Below, piece by piece: positions 52,775 to 64,000 of a stretch of DNA of 64,000 nucleotides. The translations under genes were made by a program, and so were the position numbers. Within the stretch, counting starts at the first letter, position 1. Every line of letters starts with the position of its first letter. The DNA lies in NCBI GenBank assembly GCA_013399875.1, contig VXAZ01007501.1, forward strand, positions 1,774,155-1,838,154. The letters run 5' to 3'. This stretch comes from Gymnorhina tibicen. Taxonomy: Eukaryota > Chordata > Aves > Passeriformes > Artamidae. The notes under the pieces were generated by a model. The model saw only the letters and a list, made by a program, of their open reading frames with translations. It did no database searches and was not told the DNA's origin.

Positions 52775-53644
52775 TTTCCCAGGTGTTTGTACTGGTTCCA
52801 ATTCTGTTTAACAGCTTTATTAATGACCTAGATTATGGGACACAATGCATACATAGCAATACAAGATTGGGAGGCGTGGCTGATAGACCAGATTTTTGTG
52901 CTTGACTGGATGTAGAAATGATCCAACAGGAACCTGATGACGTTCAATAAAGGAAAATTCCAAGTCCTGCACCTGCAGAGGACTAACTCCACATGCTGGG
53001 GGATCAATAGCTGGAAAGCAGCTTCACACAAATCCCTAGTAAGTCCTGGTGGACAAGCTGAACAGCAATGTGTGTTTGCAGCAAAATAGGCCTATGGTCT
53101 CCACGGATGCAGTAGAAAGAGCATTTGCCAGCAGGGCAAAAGTGGAGGTCTTTCCTCTCTACTCAGCACTGATGATACTGCATTTGGAGTGATGTGTCCA
53201 GTGCTGGACATATGGAGCGAGTTCAGCAAAGGGCTGCTAAGGTAATTAGGAACTGGAGCATGTTTCAGAGGGGACTTTGAGAGAGCCAAGACTGTTCACC
53301 CTGAATTTGCAGTGGGGATCTTGTCAGGGTGTATAAGATTCCAGATGGGAGGGTACAAAGAAGGCAGAGCCAGACTGTTCTCAGTGGCATACGGTGAAAG
53401 GCCAAGAAAGCACAAACTAAAATGCAGGGAATTCTGTTTAAATACAAGGCAAAACAGTTTTCATTATGTGGGCTCAAACACTGGCCCAGGATGCTTAAGG
53501 AGGTTTTGGAGTCTAATCTTGGAGATCTTCAAAACCTGACTGGGCACAGCCCTGAGTAACTTGTTCCAACTTTTCCTGCTTTGAAAAAGCTGAGTATCTC
53601 CAGAGGTCCCTTCCAGCCTCAGCTCTTCTCTGGTGCTGTGTTTC
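52775..53644 (+). mobile_element. CR1 LINE, 5'-truncated, with ORF2 remnant
   Basis: About 870 bp of CR1 starting inside the reverse transcriptase part of ORF2. Bases from about 52786 translate as LVPILFNSFINDLDYG, which corresponds to the conserved LFNxFINDL motif of CR1-type reverse transcriptases. The later parts match the C-terminal ORF2 region and 3' UTR: 'tgtccagtgctggacatatgg', 'cagccctgagtaac' and a 'ggtcccttccagcctca' end. The catalytic core upstream is missing and the frame is broken several times, so it is inactive. The tail lacks clear ATTCTATG units, unlike the other copies, suggesting an older or different CR1 subfamily. Confidence 0.88.
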
Positions 53645-56600
53645 AATGAGTATATGTTATCTGATGTCTAAGAGCAAGGTCCAGGTAAAATCGCAGAAAG
53701 GTGTTTGTTGAATTGGCTTTTCCTCTACCGAAAAGTAATCACAGAACCCTAGAAGATTTTTGGAGTTACATATGCAGGCTATTTGGGAGGAGAAACGAAA
53801 ACATGAACTCTGTTCCTCATGTTGCAATGGGAGGCATGACAGTACAAAACCAGGAACATTCATTTTATATTTTAAACTAAGCAGTATCTTGATTAATGCC
53901 TCCTAACTCAACTAACCAAAATCCTGTTCACTGGAATCTCCAGTTTCTAATGATAGAAAGTTGCTCTTCCAAATGAGATGGATTTTAATTAAAATTGCTT
54001 TCATTCTTGAGTGGTATACTTTGTACAATATGACCTCATATTTCATAACTTTGAAAGCTGCCTAATTCTAATTTTTTCCACTTTATAGGAAAAAAACTGA
54101 AGGTCCAAGAAAATGTGTGCTAAGAAGTTACTGACATGACGGATTTCAATATCTCTAAGTAATTAGTTAAGTTATGCTTGTCTCTTTCATTAAAGGCACC
54201 ATTAGACAGCCAGATGCAAAAGATGACTGTGGCAAATGGTTTTCCAGGTAATTCTTGATAATGTTAAATGTGGTTGTCATTTCAAATGATCACTATGCAT
54301 CTTTTCTCAAATATCCATCCATCTACTTGAGCTGCCTGCTCAATAAATTGTATGTGGAAATCATTAGGATAATTTAATAGAAAGAATTTCCGCAGTTTAA
54401 CTAGCTGCAGGATGTTTTCTCTGTTTCTGTGTTTGTTTTTCTTTTTCATTCTCCACTGACATTGGTGAAAAAATCCATATTACAGATATTTCTCTCTCCT
54501 TTGTTCCTTATTACATTTCTCCCTATTTCAAGCTTCTTTTGGAGACAAAGTATACTATCAATGTGCTGAGTAGAAAATTGTAAATCTGTCCAAAGGGCCA
54601 TACATTGTCTTCAATTTCTGCTCATGCTTGCCTTTAGTTTTAGTAAAAGGAGTGCACCAAATGTTGATGGGGGCACTGGTTCCTGTCATAGCACAAGGCT
54701 GAACTAAAGCACACTTTCCTTTCTGCAAATGTACACACTTTGCCAAGTGAAAGCCCATATTATTTAGGTTATTTTTCACATCCTTTCGTTGCTATAAATT
54801 TTACTCTGTAGAGAAGCTAGAGCAGGAGAAGGACTAAATTAAGGATTTTTTCAGCTTGACTTTTTGAAAAAAGGTTGGTTGGTTACTTGTCTCTTTCAGT
54901 GTTGCTATTATATGAGAAAGGTGATGTGCTGATAAAGAACACAGAATGCAAAATTATGGCTGTTACTGAGTGCTTCACACTGTCCGGGGTAGAGTGAGAG
55001 GAGCAGATAGCGTGGAACAGTGACATTCCCAGCCTGAGAGGAAATTCCTTGACAGGCACCCTCTAAGTTTAAAGTGTACATTTTTGTGTGCTGAAAACGG
55101 CATTCTCATAATGTCCCTAATCTGCCTTGTAGCTTCTGGAGGTAAGAAGCTTCTAAACAGTCTTGAGTAAGTCTCTCACTGTGCATTGTCCACAGTGTAT
55201 CTGCAGACTGTAGGATCATGTATCCTATTTCTCTTTTCTGTTCAACAGTCAAGGCTTCACTCTCTCTTTAACCCCTCTGAATCACTTTATAATATTAGGC
55301 TTTCTTCATTTTTCGTTGAGTAAAATTGCTCGTGTACTAGCGGTGAGGGGCTTTGGTCCTGTAATTTCCAGCTGCATTAAATACTCTGTTTCAGTCTTGC
55401 TGTTTATGCTGGTTATTTTTGAACTCAGGAATTGCAGACTGCTTTTAGTACCACTCTTTGACATTAAAAGAAAGACAGTTCTCTCCTGGATACAACTGTC
55501 ATCAGTGCTTAGAAATTTTTCATTGTTTTCTTTCAGAACATGCTGTCTTTCTCACTTTTTTCATTTATTGTTAGCTTTCCTTTTGACAGACTTTTTTCTT
55601 TTATTTAATGGTGGTTAATCAGGTAAATAGGAGACTCTTTGAATAGCATATTTTATTAAATTAAAACACCTAACTAACTTATCCTCCAATTATGTGCTCC
55701 ATTAATCCTTTAGTGCAGACTCCTTACAAATTTTGCTATTACAGATAGGAAGAACTAACATAAATTAGAAATGTCAGATACTTTTTGAAAGAGATTTTTT
55801 TTCCCCTGTTTTTTAAAGGAGTCAATGTACTAATTCTTTATTGTACAACTTACGTATTTCTTTAACTTCATTAGCTAGGAGCTGTTATTAATGGGAGCCT
55901 TTCAAAACAGGAGCAACTGCTTAAGTTTAGCTGGATTGAGTAAAGTAAGTATTTGCCACAAATGTAAAATCATTACCAACTCATCTAGCTTCCCTTATAA
56001 AACATTAAGAAAAAATAGGTAAAATTGGTTCTTGTGTATATTCCCCTGACACACAAGGGTTATGAACTACATACATGGAGAACAGGAAGCTAAGTACAGT
56101 GCTTCACAAAGATATTCGAGTGGGGAAGGTATTAATTTCAGTTTAAATTGTCCTAAAATAAGGTAAATATCCTAAAAATATCCTAAAATATGAAGAAGAA
56201 GGAGAATAAATTAACAAAGATGAGTAATAGTAACTACTTCCGCAACCATTTGATTCTCCTTGAGTGTACTAGAACTTTTAGGTGCTTTCAACACCGCTCA
56301 GACACAGCATGGAAGTGTGCAGAGAGCCGTAAGCTTTAGAGTAAAAGGGACAGACAGAAACTCGAGTCTAGCAGGGAGAAGAGAGGCATTCAGGACAGCA
56401 ATTCTGGAGCAGATGTAGGAGAAAAACAGACTGGTTAGAGAATATAATTTAGAGAGCTCAGCTATTTAAGTGAAGACGAAATGGGTAAGAGCAGGCATTT
56501 TGGGCCTAAAACTAATGATAAACTATCTGGGAATAAAGATAAGGGGCATCTGTTTGACAGCTGACTGGGTAAGCAGGTAGCTGAGGATGTGCAGATTGCC

Positions 56601-59600
56601 TCCTGAGGGAGCCTGTGTGGTATATTCAGATAAATAAGGAGCAGGAAGGCAAGGGCAGAATTGTGGTGAATGTGCAGAAGGGTTGTATTCACTGAACTTC
56701 ACTTTCTGAGCTGTGAATGGACTACAAGACTTCAGAGACTTATGGTTTCTCTGTCGTCAGAAAACCTCCACTGAAGGCAGCCTTTGATTTTCTGATCCCT
56801 CTGCTATATTTTCAATACATTTCATAGTGAAAAGAGCTATATCCTCTTTTCCAAATTTTTATTTGTCAAAATACAATCATTCCCTGTCACCACGTGTATT
56901 TCTGTGAAAGTCTGGACACTTGGAAGGTCTTCAGGTTCATTGTATTTTCTTCTTTCTGGCTTGCCTAGACTTCTCTTTGGCAAGCCATCCAATCAATAAA
57001 TTTGCTGTATGCATAATGTGAGTATTCCCACCTAGTAACCCTAAGGCAGATTTTTGGATGGTCAGTTATTTTGTTCTCTCCTGTTGTTCTGAACAATTAA
57101 AAACAACCCTTCCACAAAGTGGAGCTACAGTCATTCTATGACAGAAGTAAGAGAGACCTGTTCTCATATGACTTCTGTCTTTCTTGAAAGTCATTATGTA
57201 GTGGACAGAATGGTGGGTACTGGATCTAATTATTGCCCTAAGGATTTTCTTATTGCCTTTGTACTCCTTTTCAACACTAGGTAGTTACTCAAGCCATACT
57301 TCTTACAAATGATTAATAAATGCAATTCTCATTTTTCAGACAAAGAGCTAGAAATTTCTGTAGAAATGTCTGGCAGAAATGCTGAGCACTTATAACTGAA
57401 GCCAATGGGAATGCTAGTTTGAATGGATGAAGTACCATATAGCAACCACCTTCTGAAAAATCTTTCACTAGCGTTATCAAGTTAGGTGTGAAAATTAATA
57501 GGATTTTTTTCCTTAGTCTGTCTATGCCTCAGTCAACTATTTGTAAAATGGAGTGATATCATCTTTCATTTTGCTGGCCGTTTTAAAGATTGATTAAGTT
57601 TTGTGAAACAGTACTCTGTTCTGAGAAGTCCCACAGAAAGTTCTAGACAAATGAATAGATTTAACAGGTTTGCCATAGGTTTTGACAGTTTTCAGCAAAT
57701 ATTGACCAGCTAATCATTAATAACTTTTCATTTATTACACATAGTAGTGGTACAGGGTTTCTGGGAGGGAGGGAGGGAGGGGGAAGGCAGTCAATTAGAA
57801 ATTGCATAATTTATATGCACAAGTGAAGTGAATTCATGGTTGAGTAGAGTACCCTAACAACGATGGAGTTTAACTTCTTATGAGTTTGACTGTACAGCTT
57901 TATAATATAAACCTGTATTCAAAATGTAACTGTAAAAGCAAGTACTGTTTTAGATGGAGTAAGTTGTTGCTTTATTGAAGGTGATGGGAAAATTTCCATT
58001 TCCTACCATTTACTTCTATAGCTTTTCACTCATCTGCGATGAATGAAATAACATATAAATATATTCATGGCAAGTTTGAATGTCAACTTAGAAATGAAAA
58101 ATCTTGTTGCTTTATTTCTCCACTGAAACTTCAGCTCCGGCTGTTCTCATGTGACTCTCAGGCTGAGGCCTGAATGAAATCTCAATGTGTGATCACAGAG
58201 TCTTTTCAGAATTCCTGATGTTACTCATTATTGCATCTCCCAGAAATGTGCTTAAGGGACAGGTAGTTATTCAGCAACGCTCCTGCCAAAACTACAGATG
58301 GTATTGGTGTGTATCCGGTGAACAGCATTTGACATCTAGGCATGTTACCTTTAGTGTGCTTTGAACAGTGGTTAAAAGTTCTCTTACGGGACTCATCAGA
58401 TTGCTGCGACTGACCAGCAGTGATAGTGTATCAAATGTTGTTTAGCATATTAGACTTAGAAATTGTTTGAATCCAACTTGATCTTTTTTGTCACCCAAAA
58501 ATATGTTCCCCTTATTATTATAACAACAAAACCAATACAATTGATTTGGTTCCAAAGGTGTTGCAATTAAGTACCGAAATGAGCATTGGAATATACTTTC
58601 CTCTCTAGGTGATTTGCATGGGGTGCCTAATGTTGCTTGTGTGCCTCACAGGTCATCTTGTTTCTCAGGTATACGTTAGGGTGCATCTAAAGCATCCTAA
58701 AACTGGGTAACAGGCGTTATGTAATTAAAGTCTGCCATCTCTCTAGACAAATAATAATTCTCTTCATAATGGACATTGTAAGTTGCTGTACATTTCATCT
58801 AACAAAAACAAATTCTGATTCTCTTCCACTTAACATATGCTTTCTTTAAGGGAAAAACAATCTCAAGTTAAATAGGCTATGCACACGATATATTTCTTTA
58901 TCTTCTTTTTGTGCAATTTCTTTCAAACTCTCTGTCTCACTTTGTTCATTGATGCTCAACATCATTTTAAATTGACTTGTGGACAAATTTCGTGCTCCCT
59001 TTCCTTGCCATTTTTTGTAACTTTGTCAACAGTACAGAGTTCTCCTGTATTTTTTACCCTCAGTCTTAAATTTTTGCCGTTTATTCAAAGTTTAAGAAGA
59101 ATCATAATTTTTAAAAATCAGATTATTTCATCATTTTAATATTAATATTATTGTTACTATTTAATGTTGGGGGAGAGTCTGTCATGTTACTTTTTACTAA
59201 AAAGTCATGTAAGTATCATACAGATTATAGAAACTGATGATGAAAGCAAATAAAAATGGAAGTAAAATATTTTCTGCCGATGTGGAACCTAACTGTTACC
59301 TGCTCAGATTTCTATCTGCAGAAAATATTTGTTAACTTGCATCTCCAGCTTTATCTACCAGGCAAGCTGTGCTATCATGGTTGGAGGCACAGTGAGCTTC
59401 TAACATAATAACTTTCAGTGGGAAAATTGAAATAAGTTATAAAAATGTATTTTCTCTTACCTGATTGCTTAATAGTACTTTGAATTCCAAGGCTGAATGT
59501 GAGCTGGTCTAGTTTAGCTGGTGTGCCTCTATTCTGGGCACGTAGCAATTTCAGCCTGTGTTTTGTTCCGATGTTCATAGTTCAATAACATGAGCTGATT

Positions 59601-60177
59601 GCCAACAAACTTATTATTATTTTTATGTGAAGGGGAACAGTGAAATTGCATCTTTTTTTCTAAAAGTAAATCACAGACTGATCTGTAGATAGCATTGCCG
59701 CAGTTTTAAAACAGTACTTCATAATCAGATTCTTCATGGAATGCATCTGAACGCTCAAGAAGTTGATAACTGCAGCTCAGTAGGTAATTACACATGGTGT
59801 GCAATCAACTGATCAACATGATACAAATTATATACTTACGCTGGTTTTAATCCAGCAATTTCTACTTTAATCAATGATATTATTATAATTTTACATCATG
59901 ACTAATAAGACCAGGACTTGACATTTTTCACAAGTGAAATACTGTGTCGCAAATTCATCCTTTGCTTTTGGTGTTAATTGTGTCATAATGATGTTCAGTA
60001 TCAACTGTGGGACTGCAGAGATGTCCCCTCGAACAGCAGGAGAAGGTGATGACTGCTTAGTCCCACACCTTCCTTCTAAGATGAATTTGTCCTTTATAGT
60101 GCTAATATGTCACTCCTATTTTTTTCTTTCTGGAAATTCAGATTTGTGCTTTACCTTAAAATGATAGACATAGCATT
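53645..60177. other. AT-rich non-coding DNA, no gene seen
   Basis: About 6.5 kb without a recognised gene or interspersed repeat. It contains a G-tract at 57763-57783. A 100-codon open frame at 55316-55618 is hydrophobic and Phe/Leu-rich, without a domain; I treat it as chance. Confidence 0.55.
57763..57783 (+). repeat. (GGGA)n tract, potential G-quadruplex
   Basis: Four GGGA units followed by a run of five G give five G-runs of at least three with single-base loops, the classic quadruplex-forming pattern. It lies in otherwise AT-rich DNA. Formation in vivo is not shown by sequence. Confidence 0.85.
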
Positions 60178-60600
60178 GTTGGATTGGGTCCAGAGGAGGG
60201 ACACAAAAATAATCGGAGGGCTGGAACACCACTCCTCTGAGGAAAGGCTGAGAGGATTGAGATTGTTCAGCCTGGAGAGGAAAAGACTCTGGGAAGACTT
60301 TACTGCAGCCTTTCGTTACTTAAAGGGGCCTATAAGAAAGATGGGAACAAACTTTTTAGCAAAGTCTGTAGCAATAGGACGAGGGATAATGGTTTTAAAC
60401 TAAAAAAGGATAGCTTCAAAATAGATAAGAGGAAGAAATTTTTTTATGATGAGAGTGTTGAGACACTGGAACAGGTTGCCCAGAGAGGTGGTAGATGTCC
60501 TATCACTGGATGTGTTCATTCCAGGGGGTTGGAGCAGATGACCTTTAAAAATTCCTTCCAACTCAAAGTATTCTGTGATACTATTCTATAATTCTATTAC
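60178..60600 (+). mobile_element. CR1 LINE, 3' end with internal deletion
   Basis: About 420 bp of CR1 3' end. It translates in part as GGLEHHSSEERLRGLRLFSL, a match to the C-terminal ORF2 region also seen at 63120-63458. It continues through 'ggaagaaattttttta', 'ggaacaggttgcccagagag' and 'gggggttggagcagatgacc' words and ends with imperfect ATTCTATG units. Between 'gatgtgttcatt' and 'ccagggggttgg' (near 60522) it lacks the usual stretch about 60 bp long that is present in the copy at 2527-2802. 5'-truncated and inactive. Confidence 0.92.
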
Positions 60601-62934
60601 TAGTCACTGGGAAGTCCTTCCACTAGCTGCATTCTCAGAGACAGCCCAAGATTGCACCTAAGGATCCCATTGCCAGCATGTTCCTAGGCATCCAGAATAA
60701 TACTGCTATTTTTCTTGTATTTGAGATGGTAGTTTTAGCTGTAGGTAGCCATATGCAAAATCTAACATAATTTACCACCCTCAACTAAGGAAATGTAAAG
60801 ACCAAAGTACATCTTTGCAGTCAGTCAGTCCCCTCTGGCTCCATCTTGCCCTTACAGCATGTATCCACTGGAGAGCAAGTTACCTGACAACTCTACTTCC
60901 TTTGAACTGCCAAGGAAAGCAGGAAGAGGAATCTAGGCGTACAGCCCAGAGCTGAGTTTTATACATACTTCATTGTGTGTTGTAGCAAACGCTGTTGCAC
61001 TCTTCTTAACAACCAGGTCATCTTTACTGTGCAGAAGTACTGCAGGGGCAGAAAAGAATATTTCAGCCTTTCAGCCATCTTTCCAGTATTTCTTCTTTGG
61101 AACAGTAGCTCCAGTTTTCTTCCAGTATATTGGAGGAAAATATCTGGCCAAATAACTAAATTCCACTAAACTATCAAGTAGCTACTTATGTCAGATAACT
61201 GCTGCACGTGTGTCTTATTGGTTGACTACCCATGAGGTTGCTCTGGAAATCTGATCAGTGCCAGAGGACACAGCAAGTAGCTTTAGGAAAGCAGGGACCT
61301 AGACAGCATAATTTTCCTGCCTTAATTTGGTCTTGTTTGTCCTCAGAAGTATCACAATTACCTGCAAACAAGAGTCTTTCCCTGTGGTAGCACTAGTTAA
61401 TCTCAGTGTGAATTGAACAAAAGGTCCTGAGGAGCACCTGAAAGCCTGGCAGTATGGAGGGATGACAAAGGCTGCAAGTCTTGGCCCTGGGTCGTGCTTT
61501 TCTAGCCCACATATGGGCAACAGCATGAAACATGAGATGATTTATCTGTTCCCATTATATTTAAGCCTAAAAATACTGTAGCAGCATTCAAAAACTATTC
61601 AGAAGTCTTAAGCATTGAATTTTTTTCTTTTCATTTCTCACGATGCTGACAGTCTCCCTGCTGATAGTTTGATAGATTGGATGTTTTCTGTAACTTTCCA
61701 TAGCGGGTTATTCTACCCCTCTCTAGGCCCATTCTTCCCTCCCTTGATTTTTGTCAGATTTACATCTGTTTCCTTAGCAAGCTACTATAAATATGTCTTC
61801 AAGTCCATTTACAGTCTATGCTTAATATCAGCTTCAGAACACAGAGCAGAATGCAAAATGATCGAACTATTTTGAACAAACAACTCCGGACTTTTAAATT
61901 CATCAGAATTCTTTTTTATTTCCTCTTTGGAGGATCCCTGTCTTTGAATTGTTTGTGCTGTGCTTTGCCTAGGGATGTGTTTGCATAATAAGAGCTTTGA
62001 TTTGAATAGATGAATAGACCTGGGTGTTTGTGTTTTCCCACCATTTTCATGATTATAGCAGAAAAAAAGGGCAAGGACAGTTTTAGCTGAGTAATTTAGC
62101 ATATTTTCACATTGAGATTTAGTTTTGCTGGCTAGCAGAAGACAATGCAACTCAAGTAGATAGCAGAAAATGTGAAGTGAGAATGATGGAAATGAAAAGG
62201 AACTTCAAGAAGATGATCTCTTTTGCAGCTGTGCAACAGTCAATAACTACAAATTAGTTACAGCTTGAGTGACAGACAAACCTCAGGTATACTCTAAAAA
62301 GGAACTGTAAAAAAGAGCTGCGTATTTAGTCACTCTGACTGTCATCTTTGTGTAATAGACTCGGAGAAGTGTGTGGTCACATTGTAGGGATATTTTCTTT
62401 CCTTTTTCTGTCAACACTGGGATATTCAGGATTACATGGCAGTGAGAACAATAGCTCCATGAAACATCTAGTGACCTAAAAGAGCACTTTTTCTTCCTGA
62501 ATTTCATACTCTTTTTACTCTAGTAAAATTCTTTCACACCTTAAATGATTGTTGAAGATGCATTTCAGATAAAATTTTTACTCATCAGAGGTTCTTCAAA
62601 AGAGATTGAGTTCTCTGTGTTTGTATTGCCCTTCTGGAGAGGTGTGATGACTAAGTGACATACTACAAACATAGCTAAAAGGAATCAGTTTTGGCCATCT
62701 ATCCTCTCTGAATGATTCTGAGTTGAATATGACAAGAATTTGAGGGAACAGACAGAAATTTGTGCTTTGAATCCAAATATAAATGTAGATATGAAAGGAG
62801 AGTGACAGGTTTTCTTAAACACATCTCATCATTTGTCCTTGGTGTCTCTTTTTGTCAAGACATTGTTTCCTCTGTCTGAGTTGCATATGCTTGTCTTTCA
62901 CTGCCGAAAATGGAGTCCCACATAATAAATTCAT
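60601..62934. other. AT-rich non-coding DNA, no gene seen
   Basis: About 2.3 kb between two CR1 copies, without a recognised gene or repeat. Open frames reach 113 codons (61809-62150, minus strand) but have no domain. Confidence 0.55.
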
Positions 62935-63219
62935 GTTCAGTGTCCTGAACCCAGCAAGGAATAACCCCCAGCTCAGGTTGGGGGCTGACCTACTAGAGAG
63001 CAGCTCTGCTGAGAAGGACCTGGGAGTCACCAAGACTGGGTGACAAGTTGACTGTGAACTGGCAGTGTGCCCTTGTGGCCAGGAGGGCCAATGGTATCCT
63101 GAGGTGAAGCACAAAAAGTGTGGCCAGAAGGTGGAGGGAGGTGATCCTCCCCCTCTGCTCAGCCCTGGTGAGGCCACATCTGGAGTGTTGTCTCCAGTTC
63201 TGGGCTCCTCAGTACAAGA

Positions 63220-63464
63220 TAAGGCTCTTGTGGAGAGGGTCCAGCAGAGGCCCTCTCCAAACAAAGATGATCAAGAATTTGGAGCATCTCTCTTATGAGG
63301 AGAGACTGTGGGAGCTGGGCCTGTTTTGTCAAGAGAAGAGAAGACTGAGAGAGGATCTCATTAATGCAGATAAATATCTCTATGACAGGTGCCAAGAGGA
63401 TGGTGCCAGACTCTTTTTCATTGGTGTACAGCGACAGGAGGAGGAGCAATGGCCATAAACTAAA
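63220..63464 (+). repeat. CR1 segment, copy 1 of a triplicated block
   Basis: 245 bp that are repeated, identically as far as I can read, at 63466-63710. It ends directly at the N at 63465. Confidence 0.9.
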
Positions 63465-63465
63465 N
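63465..63465. other. Single N (assembly gap)
   Basis: The base is undetermined and sits exactly at the junction of copies 1 and 2 of the repeated CR1 segment. Confidence 0.98.
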
Positions 63466-63766
63466 TAAGGCTCTTGTGGAGAGGGTCCAGCAGAGGCCCT
63501 CTCCAAACAAAGATGATCAAGAATTTGGAGCATCTCTCTTATGAGGAGAGACTGTGGGAGCTGGGCCTGTTTTGTCAAGAGAAGAGAAGACTGAGAGAGG
63601 ATCTCATTAATGCAGATAAATATCTCTATGACAGGTGCCAAGAGGATGGTGCCAGACTCTTTTTCATTGGTGTACAGCGACAGGAGGAGGAGCAATGGCC
63701 ATAAACTAAAACAATGGCCATAAACTAAAACACAAGCAGTTCCACCTCACTGTTCAAGGAAGAACT
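63466..63766 (+). repeat. CR1 segment, copy 2 of a triplicated block
   Basis: The first 245 bp repeat copy 1. The copy then continues through the CR1 3' region as far as 63805. Within it, a 19-bp unit (CAATGGCCATAAACTAAAA) is present twice in tandem at 63693-63711 and 63712-63730. Confidence 0.9.
63693..63730 (+). repeat. 19-bp tandem duplication inside the CR1
   Basis: CAATGGCCATAAACTAAAA occurs twice, head to tail. The same doublet occurs in copy 3 at 63927-63964. Other CR1 copies have a single unit here, judging by family knowledge. In copy 1 the sequence breaks at the N just at the end of the first unit. Confidence 0.88.
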
Positions 63767-63805
63767 TCTTTCCATTGACAATGGCAAAGCACTGGAACAG
63801 GCTGC

Positions 63806-63806
63806 N
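63806..63806. other. Single N (assembly gap)
   Basis: Undetermined base at the junction where the CR1 3' region jumps back to the start of copy 3. Confidence 0.98.
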
Positions 63807-64000
63807 TGTCAAGAGAAGAGAAGACTGAGAGAGGATCTCATTAATGCAGATAAATATCTCTATGACAGGTGCCAAGAGGATGGTGCCAGACTCTTGTTCA
63901 TTGGTGTACAGCGACAGGAGGAGGAGCAATGGCCATAAACTAAAACAATGGCCATAAACTAAAACACAAGCAGTTCCACCTCACTGTTCAAGGAAGAACT
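63807..64000 (+). repeat. CR1 segment, copy 3 of a triplicated block (cut by window end)
   Basis: 194 bp that match 63573-63766 with one difference I can see: G at 63896 against T at 63662. It includes the 19-bp doublet and runs off the end of the window. Confidence 0.9.

Larger units (their letters stand above)
62935..64000 (+). mobile_element. CR1 LINE with ORF2 C-terminal remnant, disrupted by N gaps and repeated segments
   Basis: CR1 sequence runs from about 62935 to the window end. The start translates as LRLGADLLESSSAEKDLGV and the part from 63120 as WREVILPLCSALVRPHLE, both typical of the C-terminal part of CR1 ORF2, downstream of the reverse transcriptase core. The frame is shifted between these pieces. 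From 63220 on, the same CR1 stretch appears three times, separated by single N bases at 63465 and 63806, so the order and copy number here are not reliable. The copy lacks an endonuclease and a reverse transcriptase core and is dead. Confidence 0.92.

Noticed and set aside
58440..58500. A GTTTGAATCC-like word resembling a tRNA B box
   Set aside because: No matching A box, acceptor stem or cloverleaf can be drawn around it.
63159..63695. 178-codon minus-strand open frame, the longest in the window
   Set aside because: It runs antisense through two copies of the same CR1 segment and across an N, so it repeats itself and exists only because of the suspect join.
63220..64000. CRISPR-like or satellite array at the window end
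   Set aside because: The repeated unit is plain CR1 LINE sequence, has no spacers, and the breaks coincide with N gaps.

Overview
The window is vertebrate nuclear DNA, and a bird is by far the best fit. The evidence is the repeat content. There are several 5'-truncated CR1 LINE copies ending in the avian CR1 3' tail (imperfect ATTCTATG units), and long terminal repeats with TG...CA ends and 5-bp target duplications. The background is AT-rich with no operon-like packing and no long open reading frames. I cannot name the species.

I find no protein-coding gene, rRNA, tRNA or CRISPR array that I can defend. The open frames are short, overlap on both strands, and either look like chance frames in AT-rich DNA or lie inside repeats. 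The region reads as a gene desert or the inside of a very large intron. One weak internal-exon candidate (14600-14749) is listed with low confidence.

Layout: 1-60 is the 3' tail of a CR1; 2527-2802 is a CR1 3' end; 9132-9791 is a minus-strand solo LTR of family A; 9792-37949 is unannotated AT-rich DNA with microsatellites and one GC-richer block (about 20390-21160); 37955-38822 is a complete minus-strand solo LTR of family B with a perfect ATTTC duplication, a TATA box, a polyadenylation signal and an internal (AAY)n microsatellite; 45261-45930 is a second family A LTR with a perfect GAAGG duplication, followed by a CpG-containing block (46072-46333); 52775-53644, 60178-60600 and 62935-64000 are CR1 copies that keep recognisable remnants of the ORF2 protein. 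In the last one, two single-base N gaps separate three near-identical overlapping copies of the same CR1 segment, which is most likely an assembly artefact.

No interacting gene system is visible. What can be read is a history of retrotransposon insertion, LTR recombination to solo form, and microsatellite growth. I did not find a new biological system. The most useful observations are the two precisely bounded LTRs, the suspect 3' end of the window, and two or three unexplained base-composition blocks.
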